64,000 nt of DNA from Zygnema cylindricum (GCA_037447655.1 JBBHKE010003418.1:1-64000); one strand, 5' to 3'; numbered from the stretch's first letter, positions 22,198 to 33,123 are shown. The notes: a model not told the origin generated them from the sequence alone. Numbers and translations are program-made.

Positions 22198-24369
22198 ATG
22201 GATTCCCAAGGGATAGGAGGTAGCATGGAAGGTTTAGAGGATGATGACACCCAACTACTTCCAGATATGGAGACTGTACACATGGAAAACTCATTAGAAA
22301 TTGCAAATCAGTTTAGGGATGCGAGAAAGGTCGTTCCTAAAGGGGTAAATTCTAAAGTTTGGCGTCACTTTAAAGTCTTACATAGTGGGAAGCATTCAGA
22401 CAAGGCTTTTTGCAACCATTGTGATATGCCTGTTGCAAGAGGGAAGTCGAGGAGTCCTACCAACTTACTCTCTCACTTAAGGGTTCATCACAAAAAGTTA
22501 TTTACAGGGGATAAATTGAAAGAAATAGAAGAAAAGCCGGGAGCTTTGGAGGATTTCGTACAAAGAGGAGCAACCACATCATTTAAAGACAGACTCATAC
22601 GGTGGATGGTGTTGGACTACCAGCCACTAAGTATCGTGGAGAGCCCAGAATTTCGAGAAATGGTGAAAGGCTTGTCGCCAAAGGTCGTGATTCCAGATCG
22701 GCGTGGATTAATTTCGAGAATGGAGGAAATCGAGATGAAGGTTCGCCTAAGTTTAGGGAAGCTTCTGGAAGGTGAAACCCTAAGCATTACTATGGACACA
22801 TGGACATCGTTGTCCAATGAATCCTTTTGTTCCATGACAGCGCATTTCATCAATTCTGATTGGGATCTTCAAAGTGTTTGTGTAGGATGCTCTCCTTTTC
22901 CTGGTAGCCATACCGCAGAAGCGATTGGTGAGAAGTGTAAGGAAATGTTAAAAGGATTTGACATTTCCGAAAAATCAGTGGCGGTTTGTGTAACCGATAC
23001 AGCAGCTGCAATGAAAAAAGCGGGAAAATCCATGTCTTGTGATTGGCATGGTTGCATGGATCATTTATTAGAGCTTGTCACAGGAAAGTTCTTTAATGGT
23101 CCTAGTGTTGCATCACACATGAAATGTGCACGCAACCTTGTGGGATTTTTTAGAAGCTCACCGAGAGCAACTAATATTCTAAAAAATGTTGCGAGTGAAA
23201 TAAAGTGGAAAGTTCTAATTCCGAATGTAGCTACGAGGTGGTGGCCAACATACTCTATGCTCACTTCAATATTGTATTTGAAAAATCCGTTACAAGCAAT
23301 CATGGCAACAATTGTGCCATCGAATGCGAGGTTGAGTGAAGAGACGTGGATGATCATTGAGAGAGGTGCGATTCTTTTAAAACCTTTCATGGTTGCCCAA
23401 CGTGTGTTGGAAGGGGAAAATTATGTAACTTTGAGCTGGGTGCCGCTAATTGTCCATTCACTACTTAAAGGACTAAAAAAAGTAGTGGATGACACTTCGA
23501 ATGAAGGATGTGATGATTTGGCAATTAATGCAATTGCGGAGAAGATCGTAACCGATTTTGAGGGTCGATTTGGAACGTGTGAGTTAACAACCCTCCCGAT
23601 GAAGATGTTTATTGCTTGTGCACTAGATCCTAGGACGAAAAACCTAGTATTTTTAACACCTTTGGAGGTAGATAAGGTATGGAAAGAAATTGTCAACATG
23701 ATGTTAGGAAAGTTTGACATGGATGCGGAATTGTTTGGACATTCAGAGGGTGATAGTGATAGGTTGATGATGGAAATTGGAAACAATTCAAATGAGAAAG
23801 GTGTGAATGAAGTTGAAGATGATGATGAGGATGACATTTTCATAGCATTACAAAGAGAGCATCCAATTTCTTCGGTAATGGAAATCGTTCAAAAACCTTC
23901 GGCCTCGGAACTCACGCGAGATGAGTTTAGGGAGCATTTGCTCCACGAAGTTCAACTTTACAAAGGAAGAAGTGTTTTAGAACAATCACAACCCGAACGG
24001 GCAAACCCATTGAAGTGGTGGGCTGAAAAGAAAAATTTGTTTCCGACATTGAGCTCTTTGGCTCGAATCATTTTAGCTATACCGGCCACTTCGGCTCCTT
24101 CCGAGCGAATTTTTTCCATGGCCGGTCAAATTAGCACGATTAAGCGAAACCGATTGACTCCGAAATCGGTGGAAAGACTTGTTTTTTTGAAAGGATCATG
24201 GCAAGCAACGGAATCGCTCATTAATATTCGTGACGACAAAGGAAAGGAGATTGAAAAAGAGGTAGACATTAACGACAACGATAACAATAAGGTTGTTTCT
24301 AAGAAACGTCGGAAGGAAACGGGAAAAGAAATTGGAGATTGGTGGAATACTTTACCCAACAAAAAATAA
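22198..24369 (+). CDS. hAT-family transposase (BED zinc finger plus hAT C-terminal dimerisation domain)
   Basis: Cut-and-paste DNA transposase, 723 residues with no internal stop. The ATG at 22198 is preferred because the related pseudogene at 28365-30510 begins with the same MDSQ context. Residues about 52-100 form a BED zinc finger (C72, C75, H93, H97 or H98) that would bind the transposon ends. Candidate catalytic acidic residues are D200 in ITMDTWTS and D267 in CVTDTAA, with E636 in SAPSERIFSMAG of the C-terminal dimerisation region. The hAT signature C-x2-H is present (CDWH, residues 281-284). The tail has a basic KKRRKE, a possible nuclear localisation signal. A CT-rich leader lies just upstream. 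Confidence 0.95.
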   Translation: MDSQGIGGSMEGLEDDDTQLLPDMETVHMENSLEIANQFRDARKVVPKGVNSKVWRHFKVLHSGKHSDKAFCNHCDMPVARGKSRSPTNLLSHLRVHHKKLFTGDKLKEIEEKPGALEDFVQRGATTSFKDRLIRWMVLDYQPLSIVESPEFREMVKGLSPKVVIPDRRGLISRMEEIEMKVRLSLGKLLEGETLSITMDTWTSLSNESFCSMTAHFINSDWDLQSVCVGCSPFPGSHTAEAIGEKCKEMLKGFDISEKSVAVCVTDTAAAMKKAGKSMSCDWHGCMDHLLELVTGKFFNGPSVASHMKCARNLVGFFRSSPRATNILKNVASEIKWKVLIPNVATRWWPTYSMLTSILYLKNPLQAIMATIVPSNARLSEETWMIIERGAILLKPFMVAQRVLEGENYVTLSWVPLIVHSLLKGLKKVVDDTSNEGCDDLAINAIAEKIVTDFEGRFGTCELTTLPMKMFIACALDPRTKNLVFLTPLEVDKVWKEIVNMMLGKFDMDAELFGHSEGDSDRLMMEIGNNSNEKGVNEVEDDDEDDIFIALQREHPISSVMEIVQKPSASELTRDEFREHLLHEVQLYKGRSVLEQSQPERANPLKWWAEKKNLFPTLSSLARIILAIPATSAPSERIFSMAGQISTIKRNRLTPKSVERLVFLKGSWQATESLINIRDDKGKEIEKEVDINDNDNNKVVSKKRRKETGKEIGDWWNTLPNKK

Positions 24370-24454
24370 TTATGCAAAATTATGTTTTTTATGGAAGATT
24401 TGTAGGGTGCACGGTTGAGAGAATTTGAATTTCATTTTTTTGGTCGTAGAAACA

Positions 24455-25090
24455 TTGTGTAATTTAGATTTGGATTTCGGATATTGGGAAATTGGGAAAG
24501 AAGAAAAATTGGGATTTTGGGATGATAGGATAATCACATGTTTGCATTGGGGAGAGGTGGAATTGTTGATGGAAAATTATATATTGAGGAAATGGATGTT
24601 GAAAATTTATGTTGCTAGTGTGAGAATTAATGGAAATTTCGGATTTGGATTTTGGATTTTGAGAAATTGGGAAAATGGAAAATTCGGAATTTTGGGATTA
24701 TAGAATAATCACATGTTTGCATTTGGGAGAGGTAGAATTGTTGATGGAAAATTATATATTTGAGGAAATGGATGTTGAAAATTTATGATGTTATTGTGAG
24801 AATTAATGGAAATTTCGGATTTTGATTTTGGTTTTTGAGAAATTGGGAAAATTGAAAATTCAGGATTTTAGGATTGTAGAATAATCACATGTTTGCATTT
24901 GGGAGAGGTAGAATTGTTGATGGAAAATTATGTATTTCAGGAAATAGATTTAGAAAATTTATTAGTGTGAGAATTAATGGAAATTTTGGAATTGGATTTT
25001 GAATGTTGGGAAATTGGGAAAGTGGAAAATTTGGAATTTTGGGATTATAGAATAATCACATGTTTGAATGTGGGAGATGTCAAATTAAAC
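24455..25090 (+). repeat. Tandem repeat, unit about 170-180 bp, about 3.5 copies, inside the hAT element
   Basis: The phrase AATAATCACATGTTTGCATT recurs at about 24530, 24704, 24882 and 25050, with GAATTAATGGAAATTTCGGA and GAAATTGGGAAA between. It lies between the transposase stop codon and the minisatellite. The decayed copy on the minus strand retains a related piece at about 28140-28270. Confidence 0.85.
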
Positions 25091-25349
25091 TCATGATTTG
25101 GACATGTTGGATTTTGAAATATTTGCGAGTTTGATTTTTTTTCATTTAGGGAATTAGAATTGAATATTGGGAAAATAAATAATTAATATTAATGTGGCCA
25201 TATGGGTTACTTGTGGCCACATATTGATTTATGTTAAATATTTGGAATTGGTATTGGAATTATATTGCATTTTTTGAATAGTAAAAAATGTGAATTTTTA
25301 ATATTATTGATGTTATAATTAGAGGTGTAATTTCAGAAATGTGGAATAG

Positions 25350-25760
25350 TAGTAGGTAATACTACCACCTGCAGTACCACTAGTACTAACAGCAGCTAGT
25401 ACCACCAGCTGCAGCACTAGTACTAGCTGCAGCTGTTAGTACTACCAGCTGCAACACTAGTACTAGGAGCAGCTGTTAGTACTACGGACTGCAACACTAG
25501 TACTACCAGCAGCTGTTAGTACTACCAGTTGCAACACTAGTACTAGCAGCAGTTGTTAGTACTACCAGCTGCAACACTACTATTAGCAGCAGCTGTTAAT
25601 ACTACGGACTGCAACACTAGTACTAGCAGCAGCGTTAGTACTACCAGCTGCAACACTAGTACTAGCAGCAGCTGTTAGTACTACGGACTGCAACACTAGT
25701 ACTTGCAGCAACTGTTAGTACTACGGGCTGCAGAATCAGTAGTACTGGCAGCAGACTACA
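25350..25760. repeat. Minisatellite, unit about 40 bp (CTGCAACACTAGTACTAGCA)
   Basis: About ten imperfect copies of a unit containing GCTGCAACACTAGTACTAG and CAGCAGCTGTTAGTACTAC. Similar sequence reappears just right of the neighbouring hAT derivative (26804-26868) and at 47120-47215. There are no unique spacers, so it is not a CRISPR-like array. Confidence 0.85.
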
Positions 25761-25954
25761 AAAAAAAAAACCTATAAAATCATTCGATATATCGCGATAT
25801 ATTATATCGGCGATATATCGGCTAAATATCGCGATATTTCGATAATCGATATATCGAGGCGATATATCGATTATCGGGTACCTAAAATTCGGTACATATC
25901 GAATATCGGCAAGTGGTCCTCGATACCCAACACTACTAATAACGATTCACGGTG

Positions 25955-26799
25955 TAGTGTTGGGTATCGGGTAAATTCATATCGCGATAGTATCGATATT
26001 CGATATATCTAATATCGATCGAGCATAATCCTCGATATATCGTACCGAGACCAACATAAATTATCGCGATATATAGTATTTTTTTAAATTTAATAATTTA
26101 TATTTCTATATAATATGTAATTTTAGCGAAAAAGACAAATTATCTGATACGCCACGTACGACGTGATTTTTCGTTCCGTGACTTAAGGTAGACGCCACAA
26201 AATGTAACCGACAAAAAAATACTAATTTTGTAATTCATATATTTACTTATGTGGGGTATGGTTACATCAGGAGGTCTTTGTAATAGTACGAACAGCAAAA
26301 TTTATGTATTACAAAAGCCTCGGTTACATCCCGTATCGTCAGCAAACATGTTTTTACATACGTGTTCTGATTTGAGTGGTTCCTTGTAAGTTGACGATCA
26401 AATCTTTAAAATCGTCAAAGATTTGAAAACCGACCATTTTCATATGGAAATCCGTACTTGGGTATTATATACGTTTACTTCGCAAGTGTACCGCGTCAAT
26501 GTACCTCAGAGATCTCATTCACTCTGTTGACTTTCAGGAAAAAACCGTATTTCATTTCGACAAAGATTTTACAGTCACCTTGTCCGAAGGCACTTGACTT
26601 TAGAGACCTGTGAAAATTTTCATATTTTTTTTGTTTTTAATGCCTCGATATATCAACGATACGATATATCGACGATATATTGGCGATATATCGCGATATT
26701 TTGCTTTTCGATATATCGAAGCCATATATATTGATTATCGGCTACCTGAAATTCGATATATATCGAATATTGGCAAAAGGTCCTCGATACCCAACGCTA
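25955..26799 (+). mobile_element. Non-autonomous hAT derivative adjoining the autonomous copy
   Basis: It is 845 bp, starting TAGTGTTGGGTATCGGG and ending TCCTCGATACCCAACGCTA. Its interior matches the outer copy at 9363-10656 (for example the AGACAAATTATCTGATACGC region). The flanking 8-mers TCACGGTG and CTTGCTAC do not match, so no target duplication is visible; a rearrangement at one side is possible. Confidence 0.85.
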
Positions 26800-26867
26800 C
26801 TTGCTACAGCTGCAAGTACTAGCTACTGCTTCTGCTGTCAATACTAGTGCTAAGCTGGTAGTACTAG

Positions 26868-27470
26868 CCATAGATGTCCTATGCACTTAAAACGCACGGA
26901 GTAAACTAACGAATACTACGTAGAGTGCGCATAAAACAAATTCAAACTTTTAAAATTCGTAGGTAAAATTCGTACTTTTTTTGGACTTTCAAATTTCAAA
27001 TTTTTTCAATATTCAATACCCTAAAAAACTGAAAAGTGCAACGAACTACAGCGGCGAGCGGTAAAATCCGCGGCTCGCCGCCGAGATAAAAATACGCGTG
27101 CGAGACGCCATAAATTCCGCTGCTCGCCACTGAGATAAAAGTACGTGTGCGAGACGCCATAAATTCCGCTGCTCGCCGCTCAAAAAAAAATACGCGCGCG
27201 CAAATGAAGGGAAAATGCAAAACTGAAAAGTGCAACGAACAAACGACGAGCGGCGCAATCTACGGCGTCTCCAACGACGACTTCCTTCTGAAGACGGAGT
27301 GGAGGACACAAAAAATACGCGCGCGCAAATGAAGCAACATTTTTTTTTAGTGTCCGTACAATTTTTTCGTACAGTGTGAGACGTACGAAATTTACGAAAG
27401 CTACGAAACAAACGAATACTACGTAATTTTCGTAAAAAAATCAAAATCCGTACGAATAGGACATCTATGG
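26868..27470. mobile_element. Candidate TIR element with CCATAGATGTCCTAT ends and an internal 50-bp repeat
   Basis: The left end CCATAGATGTCCTAT is exactly inverted at the right end, ATAGGACATCTATGG (27456-27470). Both subterminal regions also share AACGAATACTACGTA. The interior contains about 2.5 tandem units of roughly 50 bp (GACGCCATAAATTCCGCTGC) at 27075-27190. No transposase is encoded and the target duplication is unclear. Confidence 0.6.
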
Positions 27471-27714
27471 TATTAACTTCTAGTGTTGGGTATCAAGGAC
27501 CATTTGCCGATATTTAATATACATCAAATTTCAGGTACCCGATAATTTATATATCGCTTCGATATATTGATTATTGAAATGTCGCAATTCATCGCCGATA
27601 TATCGCATTGCCAATATATTGAAGCTTCATAAAAACAAAAAAAAGCAAAGGGTGGGGGGGACTCCAATTAAGAATAAATAATAATAAATAATAATTAATT
27701 ATTATTTTGATTTT

Positions 27715-28115
27715 TTTTTTTAATTCACTTCAAAAAATAATTAATAAAAATAAGAATAAAAATTCACATATTATACAATTCATAAAATAATGAATAAAAA
27801 TAATAATAAGAATTCACATTTTGTACACTTCAAAAAATAATGAATAAAAATAAAATATAAATTCACATTTTGTACACTTCATAAAATAATTAATAAAAAT
27901 AAAAGTAAAAAATCACATTTCAAATACTTCAAAAAATAAACCCAAAAAATAAGAATAAAAACTCATAGAATGTACACTTCAAAAAATAATGAATAAAAAT
28001 AATATAAAAAAAAAACACATTTTGTACACTTCAAAAAACAATTAATAAAAATAATAATAAAAAATCACATTTTGTACACTTCAAATAATATTTAACAAAA
28101 ATAATAATAAAAATT
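27715..28115. repeat. AT-rich tandem repeat, unit about 60-65 bp
   Basis: Repeats of CACATTTTGTACACTTCAAA followed by AATAATTAATAAAAATAA, six or so copies, downstream of the hAT pseudogene. It occupies the place held by other tandem repeats in the intact copy. Confidence 0.8.
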
Positions 28116-28364
28116 CACATTTCAAATTCCTTAGGGTTTTAAAATCCGACATGTCCAAATTATGAGATTAATCCGACATTTCCCACATTCAAAGGCGTTA
28201 TTATCCCATAATTATAAAATCCCAAATTTTCTACTTTCCCAATTTCCCAATATCCGAAATCCAAATCAAAATTATATCATGCTTCTCAAACTAATAAACT
28301 GAAATTCAAACTCTCATAACCGTGCACCCTACAAATCTTCCCTAAAAAACATAATTTCGTAAAA

Positions 28365-30510
28365 TTATTTATTGTTTGATAAACTATTCCACCAATCTCT
28401 AATTTCCTTTCTTGTTTCTTTCCAACGTTTCTTGGCAACAACCTTATTGTTCTCGTTGGCGTTAATGTTTTCCTGCTTTTCAATCTCATTTCCTTTGTCA
28501 TCACGATTGTTAATGAGCAATTCCGTAGCTTTCCAAGAACCTTTTAAAAAAACAAGTCTTTCAACCAATTCTGGAGTCAACCGGTTTCGCTTAGACGTGT
28601 TTATTTGACTAGCGATGGAAAAAAATCGGTCTGAAAGAGCCGAAGTGGCCGGTATAGCTAAAATTATACGAGCCAAATAGCTCAATGTCGGAAACAAATT
28701 TTTCTTTTCGGCCCACCACTACAATGGGTTTCCCCGTTCGTGTTCGAAATGATCGAAAACACTTCTTTTTTTGTAAAGTTTAACTTCGTGAAGCAAATGA
28801 ACCTTCAACTCATCGCGAGTGAGTGCCGAGGTCGAAGGTTTTAGAACGGATTTCATTACCGAAGACATGGAAATGGGATGATATTTTTGTAATGATTTGA
28901 ATATGTCTTCTTTATCATCTTCATCAACTTCATTCTGATCTTTTTCATTTGAATTGTTTCCAATTTCCGTCAACAAAACTTCACTACCACCCTCCAAATT
29001 TCCAAACAATTCCGCATCAATGTCAAATTTACCCAATATCATGTTCACAATCTCTTGCCATACCATATCTACCTCTAAAGGTGTTAAAATCCTAGGGTTT
29101 TTGTCCTTGGATCTAGTGCACATGCAATAAGCATTTTAATGGGCAGAGTTGTTAACTCTAATGTGCCGAATCTTGTCTTAAAATCGGTTAGCATCGTCTC
29201 CGCAGTTGCGCTAATTGCCAAATCATCACATCCTCCACTTGATGTGTTTTCCACTATTTTTTTGGGTCCTTTGAGTAGTGAGTGGACAATCACCGACACC
29301 CAACTCAAAGTTAGATTCTTTTCTTTTTCCAACACACGTTGGGTGACCATAAATGGTTTAAGAAGTACAACACCTCTCTCAATGACCATCCACAACTCTT
29401 CACTCAACCTCGCATTCAAAGGTACAATTGTTATCATAAATTCTTTTAACGGAGTTTTCAAATGCAAAATAGAAGTGAACATGGAGTAGGTAGACCACCA
29501 CTAGTGGCTACATCCGATATTAAAACATTCCACTTCATTTCACTTGCAACCTTTTTGAGAATATTAGTTGCTCACGGTGAGCTTCGAAAGAATCCCACAA
29601 GATTGCGTGCACTTTTCAAATGTGATGCAACGCTAAGACCAATAAAGAACTTTCCTGTAACTAGCTCCAACAAATGGTCTATGCAACTATGCCAATCACA
29701 AGACATTGATTTTCCTGCTTTTTTTATAGTAGCCGCTGTATCGGTGACACAAACAACCACTCATTTTTCCGAAATGTCGTATCTTCACAACATTTCCTTA
29801 AACTTCTTACAAATCGCTTCTGCTGTATGGCTAATAGGAAAAGGAGAGCACCCTAAACAAACATTTTGAAGCTCTGATTCGAGTTAATAAGTGCGCCGTC
29901 ATAGAACAGAAGGATTCATTGGACAAGGATGTCGATGTGTACATATTAAAGCTCAAAGTTTCACCTTCCAAAAGTTTCCCTAAAGCTAGACGAACCTTTA
30001 TTTCAATTTCCTCCATTCTAGAAATTAGTCCACACCGATCAGGTACTTTCGGCGCCAAGCCGTTGACCATCTCTCGAAATTCAGGGTTCTCCACCACAGT
30101 TAGTGGCTCGTAATCCTACACAATACACCGAATGGACCTATCTTTGAAAGATGTAGCCGCTTTTCTATGTACGAAATCCTCCAAAGCTCATGGCTTTTCT
30201 TGTATTTCTTTCAGCCTATCACCTAAAAACAACTTCTTATGATGAACCTTTAAATGTGATAGTAAATTAGTAGGACTCATCCACTTCCCCCTCGCAACAG
30301 GCATATAACAATGATTGCAAAAAAACCTTGTCTGGATGCTTTCTATCATGTATGACTTTAAAATGATGCCAAACTTTTGAATTTACCCATTTAGGAATGG
30401 CATTTATTGCATCTCTAAACAAATTTGCAATCTCCGATGAATTTTCCAACTTTAGTGTTTCCGCATCTCCTCTTCATCTCCCATGCTGCCTCCCATCATT
30501 TGGGAATCCA
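28365..30510 (-). pseudogene. hAT transposase pseudogene
   Basis: Homologous along its whole length to the transposase at 22198-24369, but broken into at least six frames: BED region 30267-30449, middle segments 29831-30097, 29572-29760, 29084-29482 and 28719-29123, and the C-terminal domain 28365-28697. The N-terminal zinc finger is frameshifted and the dimerisation region has lost part of its usual motif (SALSDRFFSIASQ instead of SAPSERIFSMAGQ). Confidence 0.92.
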
Positions 30511-30573
30511 TGGAGAAAACTAAAAATGTAACCTTTCTTTAATACTAGTCATTTGAAATGGATTTACAGTAAT

Positions 30574-31217
30574 TGTTGATATTTGAGTATTTTCTAGGTG
30601 TGTATTAGGATAGAAAAAGAGCAGAGGCAGTCTTCCTCTGACCCCCTTATCCAAGCCCCCAGACTTGTTGTAGTCACTGAAGGCTGGATAGGGAGACAGA
30701 GTCATGGCTGCCTGAGTTCTCCAAAAGAGACAGGTAAATTAAGAAGGTTCATAAAAATGATTGACTGGCGCAGGGTTTGATCCTGGGACCTGCAGCCAGT
30801 CAAAGTAGCCGTTAGCTCTAGCCGTTAAGTCTCGAATAATGCTAATATATGGAGGGTTTGACAAATATTTAAATAGTAACACGTAGACTAGTTCGTTTAA
30901 CGGGAAATAGATATGTAGTACAGGGAAATAGTTTTAGGTAGTACGGAGTACAGTTTCGATGTTTTATGAAACGAATATCACACAATTGTTTCGACCGCTA
31001 AATAAATACCGCGCGTCAAATTTCAACGGCTAGGATTATATCCAGTTTTGATCCGACGGCCGCGATAGGCCCTGCGATCACAGAAGAGGTACTTTTGGCG
31101 TTTTACGGTCATTGCCACGTCAGATGACACGTGGCGTGACACCATTGGATTACGGGAACTCCGAAGATTACGGGAACAAATCCTGATTTGACACGTGTCG
31201 ACATTTTGGCCATGTTG
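30574..31217 (+). repeat. Copia LTR fragment (5' part)
   Basis: It starts TGTTGATATTTGAGTATTTT and shares with the LTRs of copia A and B the order: GTATTTTCTAGG, a purine-rich block, CTTGTTGTAGTCACTGAAGG, a tRNA-like hairpin (30757-30803) and AATACCGCG. At about 31217 it joins the minus-strand copia internal sequence, so its 3' end is missing. Confidence 0.75.
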
Positions 31218-32850
31218 TCTTCCAAACACTCTCAAATTAGAAAAATCTGGTTTTTTGCCGGTCCACCTCATATATGGAGTTTCATTTTTATTAGCTGAAG
31301 TTAGAATCCTATTTTTGATGAAGTTTGCATAATTCATAGCTCCGCCCAAAACCGCGTATACAAGCTATATCTGTGTATAGAAGCTCCAAAACCTTCTCTC
31401 TCCTATAATTGACAACCTTTGGGAAAGGAAGTCTATGGATCTTCCCTTGTGCACAACCAGTACAATCATCTACCATTTCAGATTCCTCAAACTTTATCCA
31501 TCCACTATTCCTTTGGTCTTCATTTCTCTTAATCTATCTAGATGCACATGTCCAAGTCTCTTATGCCACAACATTTTATCACTTAGACAACAGTTAAAGG
31601 CACCTTTCTTTTCATTGCAAAGTACAATCCTGAACATTCTTTAGCTACCCTTTTCAGCTATGAAATAGACCTCACCATCAAAAATAACAGTGAACCTTCC
31701 TTTCTTAGTTCTTGTGACGAAATTTTTCTCATCTAAGTCAGCTGTGGAGATCAGATTTTTGCTAAGCTGTGGTATATATTACACATCTAAAAGAGTGACA
31801 ATGGAGACTTTCCCTTAAAATATGACCTTTAGATCCACTGATCCTACAAGGTTTGTAGTCACAACTCTACCATCCCCATATTCAATCTCAATAGTGAGAA
31901 TTTTTCTCAACTTTGTAAACCACCTTCTGTCTTTGCACATATGCATAGATGCTCCTGAATCAATGATCCACCCTTCCTCCGAGGGTTCCTTGTTACCTCC
32001 AGATGCACATTTTTGCTTTCTAGGTATTTCCACTTCATTATCTCATTTCTTATTGTGGAGAAGCTCCCCCATCTCCTCTTTGATGTTTTTCACCTGCCCC
32101 TATTTGATACATAATTCTTCCAATTTGGTGTAATCAACCATGTAATGTTCTAGTGTTCTACAAAAGTGACAAACGCCTGTCTTTGGAGCCCCCATTTCTT
32201 GTTCATTGGGTTTTCCACCTCATTTTCCCTTATAGATAATGCTTGAACTATCGTTATATCCACCGTAGGTGGTGGGCCCATAACCTGAAATTTTGTGGGC
32301 TTCGTTGCCCCACAGAATGCACAGTTCACAAGTAGCCACTAAGATAGCATCAACCCATTTTGGTTTCCCCAAAAATAACTGCCACCCTGGAAAGCAATGA
32401 CTTTGACCAGCCTCACCCTTGTGTGGACAAGACTCTTGTGAGTCGAACGTAAAAAGAATCATTGAATTTGCTCTTCTGAGCAATTAGTTATGGTTGGCCA
32501 AAAACAACCTATTTATACAGAAAGTCACCTGGATAGAGGCGCCTCAAATATTACTAAGTCATAGTCTGCCTACTCTCAGCTACCTATTACTAAACCCACC
32601 CTAGTCCAATAGGAAAACTATATAATAGAAAATGTACAGTGGCCGATGTACTTATTGTACAGCCATTGTACAACATGGCCTTCAAGGTGACGCCTGTGAA
32701 ATCAGGAGCCATGGTTCCTCCTCCCATCATCTGTGGTATCCAAATAGTGTGACGCCACACGGCATTGCGTGAAGCTATTTCCAAAGGACGCCAAAAGTTT
32801 ATTCAGGGTGGCAGTTGCAACGACGACCGTCTGATCAATTAAATTTACAA
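31218..32850 (-). mobile_element. Internally deleted copia element, minus orientation (LTR, PBS, zinc knuckle, protease, part of integrase)
   Basis: Read on the minus strand, an LTR piece (about 32286-32850) is followed by a primer-binding site at 32272-32285 and almost at once by a gag zinc knuckle (CHFCRTLEHYMVDY), so most of gag is deleted. Then come the protease motif WIIDSGASMHMCKD (about 31970), the pre-integrase motif WHKRLGHVHLDRLREM (about 31570) and, after loss of the integrase core, an integrase C-terminal piece at 31023-31349. Several stops interrupt it. It joins another LTR at about 31217. Confidence 0.75.
32272..32285 (-). other. Copia primer-binding site (initiator tRNA-Met anticodon-arm type)
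   Basis: On the minus strand the LTR is followed by GGTTATGGGCCCAC, complementary to the anticodon arm of plant initiator tRNA-Met (contains GTGGGCCCATAACC, from memory). Confidence 0.7.
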
Positions 32851-32969
32851 GGTTCAGATTCGCGTTTGTGCATGAATTGTTTCATATAGATCTCGTAGTC
32901 AATTTGGTATGAATTTGATGTTGTGTCACAGTTTAAGTACATATCAAATCTAATGATTTCTTCGTTTCG

Positions 32970-33055
32970 TAGTGCCTTAATGGTTAAGGCGTCCGGCTAC
33001 ATAGAATCCATAAGTAGTAGGTTCAAATCCAACAAAAGGCGCAATTTTGGTAAAA
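32970..33055 (+). repeat. tRNA-like sequence, possible SINE head
   Basis: GTGCCTTAATGGTTAAGGCG resembles a tRNA D-arm/box A and AGGTTCAAATCC, 40 bases later, resembles box B. The acceptor stem does not pair and the T stem has a mismatch, so this is not a functional tRNA gene. A CT-rich tail follows at 33118-33157, fitting a tRNA-derived SINE that may have split an older copia LTR. Confidence 0.4.
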
Positions 33056-33117
33056 TTCCCCTCTACTTTAGTGTGCACCTTCTAAATAGCGCAGCAACCA
33101 GGGCGTGTCTTTTATTC

Positions 33118-33123
33118 CCTCTC

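Larger units (their letters stand above)
21724..25935 (+). mobile_element. hAT transposon with intact transposase ORF, about 4.2 kb
   Basis: The ends TAGTGTTGGGTATCGGGT and CCTCGATACCCAACACTA form a 15-bp terminal inverted repeat. The 8-bp flanks CTAATAGC (21716-21723) and CTAATAAC (25936-25943) differ at one base, consistent with a slightly aged hAT target duplication. Both ends carry clusters of CGATATATCG-like palindromes. Inside are one uninterrupted transposase gene, a roughly 170-180-bp tandem repeat and a minisatellite. It looks like the autonomous parent of the deletion derivatives at 9363-10656 and 25955-26799. Confidence 0.92.
21319..25955. mobile_element. TA-flanked MITE, copy 3, split by an inner MITE and by the autonomous hAT element
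   Basis: The left end TACACCGTGAATCGCTAT (21319-21336) is followed by an inner copy of the same family; the family sequence resumes as TAGCGTTTAG at 21538. The right half is interrupted again at 21724 by the hAT element, and the right end CTAATAACGATTCACGGTGTA appears at 25936-25955. Removing both insertions leaves a MITE of about 220 bp. Confidence 0.75.
27481..30573 (-). mobile_element. Decayed hAT element, same family, minus orientation, truncated
   Basis: It begins with the family's right end (TAGTGTTGGGTATCAAGG) and continues through an AT-rich tandem repeat to a broken transposase. Its own left terminus is missing: the sequence runs into a copia LTR at about 30574. Divergence from the copy at 21724-25935 is obvious throughout. 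Confidence 0.85.

Noticed and set aside
25350-25760. Regular repeats resembling a CRISPR array
   Set aside because: Head-to-tail imperfect units without unique spacers in a eukaryotic transposon: a minisatellite.
25947-26807. 8-bp target duplication around the hAT derivative at 25955-26799
   Set aside because: The flanks TCACGGTG and CTTGCTAC do not match; no duplication claimed.
32975-33050. Functional tRNA gene
   Set aside because: The acceptor stem does not pair and the T stem has a mismatch; reported only as a tRNA-like repeat.
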